Source of the DNA: Nemertoderma westbladi
Lineage: Eukaryota; Xenacoelomorpha; Nemertodermatida; Nemertodermatidae
Reading direction: 5' to 3'
Assembly (NCBI GenBank): GCA_032718475.1
Contig: JAUCBJ010008387.1
Span: forward strand, 1-38,041
Length of the DNA stretch: 38,041 nucleotides
Shown here: positions 29,413 through 38,041 of the stretch, one piece after another
Layout: each line of letters opens with the position of its first letter
Numbering within the stretch: the stretch's first letter is position 1
Notes under the pieces: model-generated
What the model was told of the DNA's origin: nothing
Seen by the model: only the letters and a program-made list of their open reading frames with translations
The model's database searches: none
Position numbers and translations under genes: made by a program

Positions 29413-30693
29413 CAGGGGCGCAGCCACGTTCCAAAAATTGGGGGGGACGATAAAATAATTTTAGGCCCGGCATAACACCCCCCCCCCCCCCCCCCCCCCT
29501 CCAACAAAAAAAAACAAATTTTTTTTTAAATATCTTAATGAGATTGCATTAAATTTGAAACAGAGATAGTTTCACCTCCCTCTTCCTTGCTGGGTGAGCC
29601 AGAATTTTTATTTTCGCTTTCATTCTTTAGCTATACAAGCGGTTGAAAGAGGTGTTTAAAAGATAAAAATAAGCGCTATACAAGTAAAACTCTACAGTTG
29701 ATTACAGCTCTACTGTAACCAATGGCCTCTCAAGCGGGACTGCCCTCTGGCTGTGTGCCAGCCCTTTAGAAGAGTGTTGTCCTTGGCGCTATACAATACT
29801 TAATATAGAGAAGTTAAAAAAAATCAAAATTATTCAGATATACAATTACAATACAATTTAGACCGCAAAGTGAAAACCTGGTATTATTCACCTTGGCGTT
29901 TGAACCAATTGCATCTCAATTATTCTTCAACCTTAAAGTGATGCGTTGGTGGAGAACGAAAGATCGCGATGATGGATTCCAAATATGTAATAAGATTATA
30001 TATATACACAATATTCTGGAACATTTGTTTATCTGCTGCGTACTAGTATTATTATATACAGTAGATATTGTATTGTTGCCCAACTACTGATTAGTTACAT
30101 ATGTAGAATAAATGGACTCCATCACAGCTCACGCAAAATATGTAACTTTCAACGACCATTATACTGCCATATCTCAGATATTCCTTTGGAAAAATTCTGA
30201 ATATATTACATTATTTAGTTTCCCTTCAACAACGTCATCTTACATTCGTTATCGAAGGTCGACTGGGATACCTATTTAAAGCGCTTGTAGGTAAGGATTG
30301 AAAGCGAAGGCGGGTTGATGCAGTATCTCGACACAGGGAATTAACAAAATATTTAATTATCAATAAATTTGTTTTAGTTATTCTAACGAAAACAATATAA
30401 GCGAAATTGTGGGGATATGAAAATACACCTAATATTATCAGACTTATATTGTCAGGGCAAAAACAGTTCATGGTGTTTGGAAATATGGGACAGGGTTGGG
30501 AAGGATTGTAATGTACGTATAAGTTAATAGTTACACTGTAATACCCGATCAGAGTTTATTACGATTATTTGAATTTTAAATTGTATACATACAAAGTGTA
30601 AAAAGTGCCGGGGACATATGATATGGTGTCCCCCCCTAACTGAAAAGTGGGAGGGACGTGTCCCCCCCGTCCCCCCCTATGGCTGCGCCACTG
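29413..30693. mobile_element. Non-autonomous hAT element inside BEL/Pao
   Basis: The ends are CAGGGGCGCAGCCA and, inverted, CAGTGGCGCAGCCA (13 of 14 match), bounded by a perfect 8-bp duplication TATTTCCG. These are diagnostic of hAT insertion. The 1281-bp body has no transposase or other recognisable gene and contains a C22 run near its left end and G/C-rich tracts near both ends. It interrupts the gag-pol frame and therefore arrived after the BEL/Pao insertion, or was carried by the parent copy. Confidence 0.93.
29478..29499. repeat. Poly(C) tract, 22 bases
   Basis: Homopolymer within the nested hAT element. Confidence 0.95.
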
Positions 30694-30701
30694 TATTTCC
30701 G

Positions 30702-33700
30702 GAACGGGATTGGTAGCTCTGGACTCAGGGGTGGGTTGGCTACTTTCCGGTAAAATGGAAAGTGATACAAATGTTAGAGAAAACAAAATTCAAAATAACA
30801 GTACAAGTACATGTATGTTGGTTAAGCCTGAGTTACAAAGGCAAAGTACTGGAATCTCGGTCAATGAAAATTTTTTCGAAATCCTTAAAAAATTTTGGGC
30901 ATTAGACAGTTTTGAGATATTTCCACCAGAAAACGAGATATCATTCAAAGAACTATTAAATATACGGTTTGACACTAACGGTTTATATACGGTTGATTTG
31001 CCTTGGACATTACATCACGACAAATTAATTGACCATTATTCCCTATGTAATAAACAATTACATTCTCTAATTCGTCGTTTACATAAGACTGGCCTATTAG
31101 AGAGATACAACAGCGTATTTCAAGAACATTTATCAAAGGGATACATTGAACCAGTTTCACTTGACGAACCAACTCAGACCCAAGTACATTACATACCACA
31201 TCACGGCGTGCTACGTGAAGAACGAGAATCAACAAAGTTACGTGTTGTTTTCAACGGCTCAGCAAAATGTTATCCTGGGGACACTTCATTAAATGAATGC
31301 CTTCATAAAGGACCAAACAATGTTCCCCTGTTACTCAAAGTTCTCATACGATTAAGAGAACATGCTATTGTAATTATGGCCGACATAGAGCAAGCATTTT
31401 TGCGATGCCAAATTAATACATTAGATCGAGATTGTCTGAGGTTTCTATGGGTACTGGATATAGAAAACATTAATTTTGATTCATTGGATATTTGCGTTTA
31501 CAGGTATACTCGAGCACTTTTCGGTTTGATATGCTCATCCAATATTCTGGCGGAGACGCTTGATACACATCTTGAGACACAACGTTCAATCTTAGACAAA
31601 TCTCAACATTCAGCAATCGATAAGTTGAAAGATCTATACGTAGACGACTTGGCCACAGGTGTTAAAACTATTCAGGAAGGTATAAAATTCAAGACAGACG
31701 CGTGCAACATTCTTCAAGCCGGAGGATTTAATATTCGTAGGTGGGTGACAAATTCTCCAGAATTACAAAGAGAGTTTGATAAAGAGTCATGTGGTAAGTT
31801 AAATAATAACAATACAATTTTAACAGAAATAGTAGAAGACAAACAAACATATGCCCAATCTTCTTTGAACATACCTTTGTCTCAAACATCAGACATAAAA
31901 CGTGTTTTAGGCCAAGGCTGGTCCACAAAGAACGACACATTTTGTTTTGATGTAACACCAGTTTACGATTACGTAAAATTATTAACAAAAAACAAGAAAG
32001 CTATTTTACAGCTTTCTGCTCATTTATATGACCCTTTCGGCATTTTAATCCCATTCACTGGTCTCATAAAAGCGGAATTTCAAAATTTGTGTCAAACAAC
32101 AATAAAATGGGATTAACCGCTTTCAGGAGAATTATTAACAAAGTGGAACAATTGGTCGGATAAATTATTATATTTAAACCGTGTGGAAATCCCGAGAAAT
32201 TTGTTTGCAAAAACCAAAGATGTGCTTACTGTGGAATTGCACGGGTTCTCAGACGCCAGCAAAAAGTTGTGCGCTGGTGTAATTTACATCAAAACAACAT
32301 ACACAGACAAATCGTGTTTAGTGGAATTTTTAATTGCTAAGTCAAAGGTATGTCCATTGTCGCATAATAAATCAAAGAAACCAAAGGTCATACAAACCGA
32401 GGGTGATGACACTTCAATCCCTAGAAAGGAACTTTTAGGAGCGGTACTGTTAGCAAATCTTATAGACTCTTCAGTTTCAGCGCTAACCACTCCATTAGAC
32501 AAGCTATTCATGTGGATGGATGCATATGACGTATTGTATTGGTTAATAGGGAATTCAAATAAGTACAACGAGTTTGTGCATAACAGAGTAGAAGTAATTC
32601 GTACAATTTCATCTCGTTTGTCCATAGAATGGCGTTACTGTCCCACGTCATTAAATCCAGCTGACATACCAACACGAGGTTTATTACCAGATAAACTTGT
32701 AGATTCTAGTTTGTGGTTTAATGGTCCAGAATACCTCCAACAAGATTCTCAACATTGGCCTGTGCAAAAGATATTGTCAGAACATTTATCTCCAAATGGA
32801 ATTAAGGAAATTAAATCAACCAAGGCCAAGCAAACAGTCTCAATCTTACAAACAGACACGAAACCGTCAATCTTTCAATTAGTTAATTGTTCAGATTCAA
32901 GCCACATGGTGGCGCTCGTCAGGAAAGTAGCTTTGATCTACAGGTTTGTTAATAATTTAAAAGCGAAGTGTAAAGGAATTTCAGGAAATAAATTAAGTGG
33001 AGCGCTAACTAGAGAATAATTAGTTGTAGCAGAAGGAGTAATTATTAAAGCGATACAGCTAGAAACATTTCCAAGTGAGTTAAACTATTTGCAAAAATAT
33101 AATTTGAATCTCAAACGTCCGACAATGTTAAAGCAGTTGAATCTGTTTTTAGATCAAACCGGTATAATTCGTAGCAAAGGTCGTGTGCAAAGTCCATTCA
33201 TTTCATGGCATACTTGTAACCCAATACTTCTTCCACAATCACATTACTTTACGCGATTGGTTATTCTTGAAGCTCATGAAATAGTCACTCACTCTCGCGT
33301 GAGGGATACTTTAGTTCAAGTTCGGGAAAAATTCTGAATAACTCGCGGTAGACAAGAAGTTCGCAAAGTCATACATGGATGTATTACATGTAAACACGTA
33401 CAAGGTAAATCTTATACGGTTCCCGCAACAAGTCCATTACCTACAGAGCGTGTTTCATCAGATTTAGGACCATTTGAAGCCGTTGGTATCGATTTTTGTG
33501 GTCCCTTAACGATAGTCAACCCTCAAACGACCATTCCAAATAATAATCAATCTCCTTTTATCAAGGTTTACATTGCATTGTTTACTTGCGGTAACATTCG
33601 AGCAGTACATTTGGAGTTGGTAAGCAATCTAACATGTCAAGCCTTTATTGCAGCTTTCCATCGATTCATTGGAAGAAGAGGTATTCCTAAATATATATTT

Positions 33701-34646
33701 TCAGATAACGCGTCAACTTTTAAACGGACGGAGCAGGAAATCAAAGCACATAAAACATTTTTAGAAAGTGACGAGGTAGTACAGGAATTTGGAAAACTGC
33801 ACATGGACTGGAAATTCAATGTCCCATTGAATCCATCAGCATATGGCTTCATAGAAAGGTTAGTCGGTCCATAAAAACTTATCTTGAAGAAGGTAATAGG
33901 ACGAGCAATACTAACATTTGAAGAACTAATGACATTTCTTGTATCCGCAGAAGCAACAATTAATAGCCGTCCACTTACATTTATTTCAGATGACGCCAAG
34001 GAATCATACCAAACATTAACACCCGCACATTTTCTTGTAGGTCGGCGATTATGTTCTCTACCTTACGTTACAGGCAAAGTTAAGTTTAATAAACCAACAA
34101 AGAATCAATTGGTTGAATCATTAAAACGACAAGAAAGAGCCGCTAACCATTTTTGGCAAATATGGAAGGAAAAATACGTAGTTAGTTTAAGAGAAAGTCA
34201 CAAAAAATGTAATCTTGATCCCAAATCACCAGTGGTCCCTAATGTAGGTGACATTTGTTTACTGGAGGACAGACTTCGTCCTCGTTGCTTTTGGAAATTA
34301 TGTAAAGTAGAAAAATTAATAATAAGCAAGGATGGGAAATGTAGAGCAGTACAAATATCAGTCGCGAAACGAAAGAAAGAAAGCACTAAAGTTATCAGAT
34401 CAATCAAACAAGTAATTCCATTAGAAGTGAACGAAAATGACAAAGAGGAAATATCAACTGTCGCAATACAACAGACTTACAATAAACCGAATACAGACAA
34501 AGTCAGTAACAGTAAAGTCACAATTATCGCAAATCAAAAAAAATGACAAGCAAGCTTTACCGAGTACATCACAACCTGCCGTTGGACGTACTCGCGATCT
34601 GTTGCCTAGAAATGCCAAAAAGTTAAAAGTTGGCGTTTACAAATAA
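30702..34646 (+). pseudogene. pol: BEL/Pao pol portion (RT, RNase H, integrase), disabled
   Basis: The frame continuing from gag gives the RT domain: VIMADIEQAFLRC (first catalytic Asp, about 31370) and LYVDDLATGV (YVDD at 31637-31648). A TAA stops it at 32114-32116. The same frame resumes with the RNase H part (HGFSDASKKLCAGVIY, IPRKELLGAVLL), TAA at 33017-33019, and the integrase zinc-binding part. A TGA follows at 33335-33337, then HGCITCKHV and the core: VGIDFCGPL, FSDNAST and NPSAYGFIERLV (the D, D and E positions). Near 33850-33880 a TAA is part of a short stretch that looks like two compensating indels about 20 bases apart. The C-terminal domain (LTPAHFLVGRRLCSLP, DUF5641-like) follows. 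At an A8 run near 34537-34544 the frame shifts, and the natural C-terminus appears to end at 34646. Order and motifs are typical of BEL/Pao. Confidence 0.93.
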
Positions 34647-35190
34647 GCAAATTTTAGTAAATTTGCAACTACTGTTTTGCATTTTGTATGTACAGTAATA
34701 CAGTTATGTGTAAAGTAAGTAGTACAGTAGACACTTATATTTGTTTTGTTGGATGAAGACTCATATATTTGTTTTGTTGGAAGATTAAATATGAATATAT
34801 TATGTAAATTTATGTAATATTATATAAAGAAAATGCCTTTCTAGTAAAGTAATATTATTTATTTAATGGTAAACGAACTCCACTATGTAGTAAGTATAGT
34901 ACCATTGTTAAAAACTCAATTGGTGTTGTTTATAATATTATTTGTGTCATTAATCGTACATAGTAAAGTTAATTACGTGATGTTTGCATTATTTATTAAT
35001 TATAATATTAAATACGGTATATTAATTTTGTTTTGGTATAAATGGTAGATACGGTTATTAGGTTATAAATTATTGCATTATTTAATTCATTTGTACAAAT
35101 ATATTATTTATACTGTAGTTACTTTCTCATTTAGCATATTACCTTCATTAACTTAAAATGCAATGATATTTTGTTCTACTGCAACGTGAA
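34647..35190. other. 3' untranslated region of the BEL/Pao element
   Basis: Very AT-rich and without coding potential, with no envelope-like ORF. Confidence 0.6.
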
Positions 35191-35215
35191 CAAAGGGGGT
35201 GTGTTATGTAACCAA

Positions 35216-35229
35216 AGCAAAAGGGGGAG
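35216..35229 (+). other. Polypurine tract, with an upstream second copy
   Basis: AGCAAAAGGGGGAG abuts the 3' LTR and would prime plus-strand DNA synthesis. ACAAAGGGGGTG followed by TGTTATGTAA at about 35190-35211 is a second, imperfect copy of the tract plus the first LTR bases. Confidence 0.85.
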
Positions 35230-35569
35230 TGTTATGTAATGTGATCTGTAATAATGAAACCAATACGTAGTAAATTGCAATACATTGTTTAAATTGATTA
35301 GCCAACACACTAAGTATATAATGTTTGCCCCAGAAATAAATCCGCGTAAAGGTCTATCCATAGAAGCCATTAATTAACTGTAATGTGCAAATTAATTAGA
35401 CTAACCATATGTTAACCTCACAGTTTGTGCAGTACGTAATATATAGTTGTTAAAGAATGTATTCTAACTAGTGCCAAATTGAGTTTCAATATATAGTATC
35501 TTTCCGTATTTAGTACACTATTATTTTCCATTCCATAAATGGACTTCCACTTGGGGAAGATCCACAACA
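35230..35569 (+). repeat. 3' LTR of the BEL/Pao element
   Basis: Same limits (TGTTATG...CACAACA) as the 5' LTR, 340 bp, followed by TCGTA. Confidence 0.95.
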
Positions 35570-37771
35570 TCGTAGTAAGACAATAATTTGCTCTTCTGTA
35601 TACCCCGAGTCCTCCATAACGTCTGGATTCTCCTTCAAAGTGGCCGATATCACATCAGTCGCTAAACTAAAATCCACCGAAGGATACATATCCCTCACGT
35701 CCAGTGCCAAAAACGTCACCTGCTCGTGTGGTTCGACCGGTAAGCTTCTCCTCGCTGCGGCGGAATCCGGAATGTAGTGCGGCATCCTCTCCAAAATCGG
35801 TTGGATAATTGAATTCAGAAACTGAGCGGCGCGCTCGGACACTGTTCCTGTTGCTGAAATGATCAGTCTCGCTTTCGGTACGAGCATCCCTCCTCCCCAA
35901 TCTATCCACTCAGAGCGTTCTTTGTGATCCTTAAATAGCGTGAAGACATAGCCCATCGCGGGACGCTTAGGCACTATATAATCTTGTAGCTCCTTATCGC
36001 CGATGTTGTTGACCTTTAAAAGTCGTTTCAGCTCCGCAGAAAACTTATTTGTCGGGTCGAAAAGTAACTTCTCATACGTTGAATTATCCTCCAGTGCTCG
36101 ACTAATTTCCCGTCTCCTAATATCTTCGTCCAGAATGATTACATTGCCCGTCTTGTCCCCTCGGACTACCGCTAGAGTTGAGTCCCGTTTCAACTTCTTC
36201 AGTTCCCCGCGTTGATTTGCTGTCAAATTCGGCTTACGTTTCGGTTCGGAAGCGTCCCGATCCGCAACGTTATGTAATTCCGCGATGAAGCGTTCTACAT
36301 CATCGTTCTGACATGCTCCTGTCACATACCGACACTTATACGGTACAGCGTACGGTCTAAAGTTCAAACGCGGTAGGTCCGCATGCGGATGAGTCGTCCG
36401 CTCCAGGAACGGCATAGATCTCGCCTCCGGAACTCGCCGTCGATCCACCTCGTATCTCCGTCCGATCTCCGGAACCCTTCGTGGGGTGGAGTTCCCTCGA
36501 TTCCCCTCCTCCCCGCTTCGATCCGAATCCCGTTCGTAGGAGCTCGCACACGTTAGGTTATCTTCCGCCAACGACTCTGTCCCACCCCCAAACAGGTTCC
36601 TAGCTACACTAGGTCTATTAGGGGTCCGTTCGGACTCAATCGGCGTCGAGGTTGCCAGCCCCCTCCCCAGATCGCTCTCGTGGGTTGGTTCTACCCCCGA
36701 AAAACCGCTGGATATGCCATCCCCCGGGTATGGCCACCGAGGGCCATTAAACTCCGGGGTTGCATGAACGCCATGAAAAGAGATTGTATCGCCGTCCTGT
36801 GTTCCACTCGCTCTAACACCAACATCCTCGCCCCTTCCTGGTTCCACAAACGGTATCGTATCCTCGTTCCTCTGAACTCTCTTCACATGGTTTCGGATCC
36901 GCGAACCCAGTCTCGAGATGGCAGTGTGCGTGTCCATCAATTCCCTTACCCCTCCGGCCAGGGGAGTTGGGATAAATCCAAACCCCAGGGCCAGGACTTC
37001 TTTCTGCGCGTCACTAACTTCCCTCGACGAGAGATTCAGAACTCTGTCCCCCGCTGGTTTCCGCCCCTTAACCAGGCCACCAGCCCCCGCCTCGCGGTCA
37101 GATGGACCCCTGTCAGAGGGTTTCTGTACCGTGCCCAACCGATCTAGCATCGCCCATACCGGTAGCCCTCCCACCCCTCCTGGTCGTAAAGTCATCGACT
37201 TTAAACCCCCAAGTTTCTTCGCGTGGATTCGAGATCGCTCGCGCGATTCAAACTCCGCTATCCGGTCTATCCAGTTCATTACATATCTAAAAACTCCCAA
37301 CCAATCCCGCCCCCCCACGTTATTCCTATCGTTGTTCTGAACGCAACGTAGGACTCGATTAAATGTGACACCCCACAGGCTCCTCGTCCATCGTAGCCTA
37401 CCATATAAACAACCTATATCCCTAGTAAGAGCTCCCGTAACGAAAGTTTTCGCTAAATCCCAGTGCGCCCTAGAGCCGGTGGAATAAATACCCATCAGGT
37501 ACTTAGGTACAAGTTTCTCCGATTTACAGGTCCGAAGGAACTTTATCATAAGAGGTATCCTAATTAATTTCTGTTTAAGTCGGAATAGGTTGCGGATGTC
37601 GTAAGTTGCCCCGTCACTTAATCTAAACGTTAAAATGGAACGACATGCCGTCTTAAGGGGATTTTGGAACATTATGATTTTATGAGTTAAACGCTGGGGA
37701 CTCCCCTTGTGAACTAAACAGTGGTTTACTTTCTTAATCCGATCGATTTCCAGCTCTAGGCTCTTTATCAA
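35570..37771 (-). CDS. Penelope-like element RT protein, 3' end missing
   Basis: A minus-strand frame of about 734 codons runs without a stop up to the BEL/Pao junction. It opens after TGA at 37778-37780; the first ATG is at about residue 34, and an upstream exon is possible. Family blocks in order: FRLKQKLIRIPLMIKFLRTC (about 63-82), NLSSREVSDAQKEVLALGFG with FIPTP (about 244-268), a long Arg/Gly/Ser-rich linker (about 270-470), LKKLKRDSTLAVVRGDKTGN with VIILDEDI (about 520-550), STYEKLLFDPT, FTLFKDHK (about 612), PKARLIISATGTVSERAAQF (about 630-650) and FLALDVRDMYPSVDFSLATD (about 689-708), which holds the first catalytic Asp. The frame is cut before the YxDD motif and the thumb, so no complete RT or GIY-YIG domain exists here. 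Base composition is clearly GC-richer than the flanks. Continuation on the far side of the BEL/Pao element reaches TAG within about 11 codons without recognisable homology. Confidence 0.88.
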
Positions 37772-37778
37772 GGTAGTT

Positions 37779-38025
37779 CAGTAGTTTTAAATATAAATCA
37801 ACAATACTTAATATTTGGAGCGTACATACATAGGTGCCGGTATTAGTTATTTACATAGATTTACATAGGTAGAGCAGTACACCTAAAATGTAGAAAATTT
37901 ACCAAAATTACAGAAATATTAACATATAGCATAATCACTGTACCAAAGATCGATTTGTATTTCACCACCAATCAGACAATAGAGAACCGAAATATAAAAA
38001 ATACATAACTGATACCCCAAACCCA
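37779..38025. other. Upstream flank of the Penelope-like element; no gene
   Basis: AT-rich sequence with no supported coding potential. Confidence 0.4.
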
Positions 38026-38041
38026 CCCCCCCCCCCCCCCC
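38026..38041. repeat. Poly(C) tract reaching the window end
   Basis: At least 16 C residues, truncated by the window boundary. Confidence 0.95.

Larger units (their letters stand above)
27015..35569 (+). mobile_element. BEL/Pao LTR retrotransposon, complete but disabled
   Basis: Two LTRs (343 and 340 bp) with TG...CA ends flank a primer site, a gag-pol region in BEL/Pao order (gag, protease, RT, RNase H, integrase), and a polypurine tract. A TCGTA target duplication surrounds the element. The LTRs differ by one substitution and one 3-bp gap, so by LTR identity the insertion is recent. A hAT element of 1281 bp lies inside gag-pol; subtracting it and one copy of its duplication brings gag and pol into the same frame. 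Four in-frame stops and one further frameshift disable pol. No envelope-like ORF is present. Confidence 0.95.

Noticed and set aside
34866-35048. Small hydrophobic ORF in the BEL/Pao 3' region as a possible envelope protein
   Set aside because: Too short, AT-driven Ile/Leu/Tyr composition, no signal peptide or Cys pattern.
36364-37340. Plus- and minus-strand open frames within the Penelope-like ORF
   Set aside because: Shadows of the long GC-rich coding frame, which alone has family motifs.

Overview
The window looks like gene-poor, AT-rich nuclear DNA of an invertebrate animal. The evidence is a nested set of eukaryotic transposable elements (BEL/Pao, Penelope-like, gypsy-like, LINE, tRNA-derived SINE, hAT, piggyBac, a tyrosine-recombinase element), splice-like exon edges, AATAAA signals, minisatellites and long poly(G)/poly(C) tracts. 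No bacterial operon structure, rRNA or free-standing tRNA gene is visible. The motif TAGGCCTA recurs across the window. The species cannot be named from sequence alone; a marine invertebrate is a guess.

Left part (1-14.7 kb). Two similar terminal-exon candidates share the peptide PCPCFR (513-722 and 3751-3999, + strand). Between them lie a fold-back palindrome with a tRNA-type SINE inserted in one arm and a broken Mutator-like transposase C-terminus. Next comes a degenerate piggyBac-like element bounded by TTAA (5386-6783), then two tandem satellite arrays. A second piggyBac-like transposase (9022-11059, - strand) is broken, carries another SINE copy, has a 268-bp tandem duplication of its first exon and is followed by six 153-bp repeats. 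A fragment of an uncertain, possibly Transib/RAG1-like, transposon protein ends this part.

Middle part (14.7-25.9 kb). A gypsy-like gag with one stop codon runs into a 5'-truncated LINE 3' end, followed by about 13 copies of a 38-bp minisatellite with palindromic units. A DUF4806-type coding exon (17640-18137, +) is the most intact host-like coding sequence. The 21.6-24.0 kb interval (- strand) holds a broken gene with an N-terminal C2H2 zinc finger, a C-terminal tyrosine-recombinase domain and an 11-residue TPDRPTNPT-type repeat tail. The usual nucleophile position of that recombinase appears to be serine.

Right part (25.9-38.0 kb) is nested. A hAT remnant (- strand) lies on the left and a Penelope-like element with an open but incomplete reading frame (- strand) on the right. 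Between them sits a complete BEL/Pao element (27015-35569), with a 5-bp target duplication TCGTA and LTRs differing by one substitution and one 3-bp gap. A 1281-bp non-autonomous hAT element with an 8-bp target duplication interrupts its gag-pol frame. The pol part carries four in-frame stops and a late frameshift although the LTRs are nearly identical, which suggests mobilisation in trans or sequence errors.
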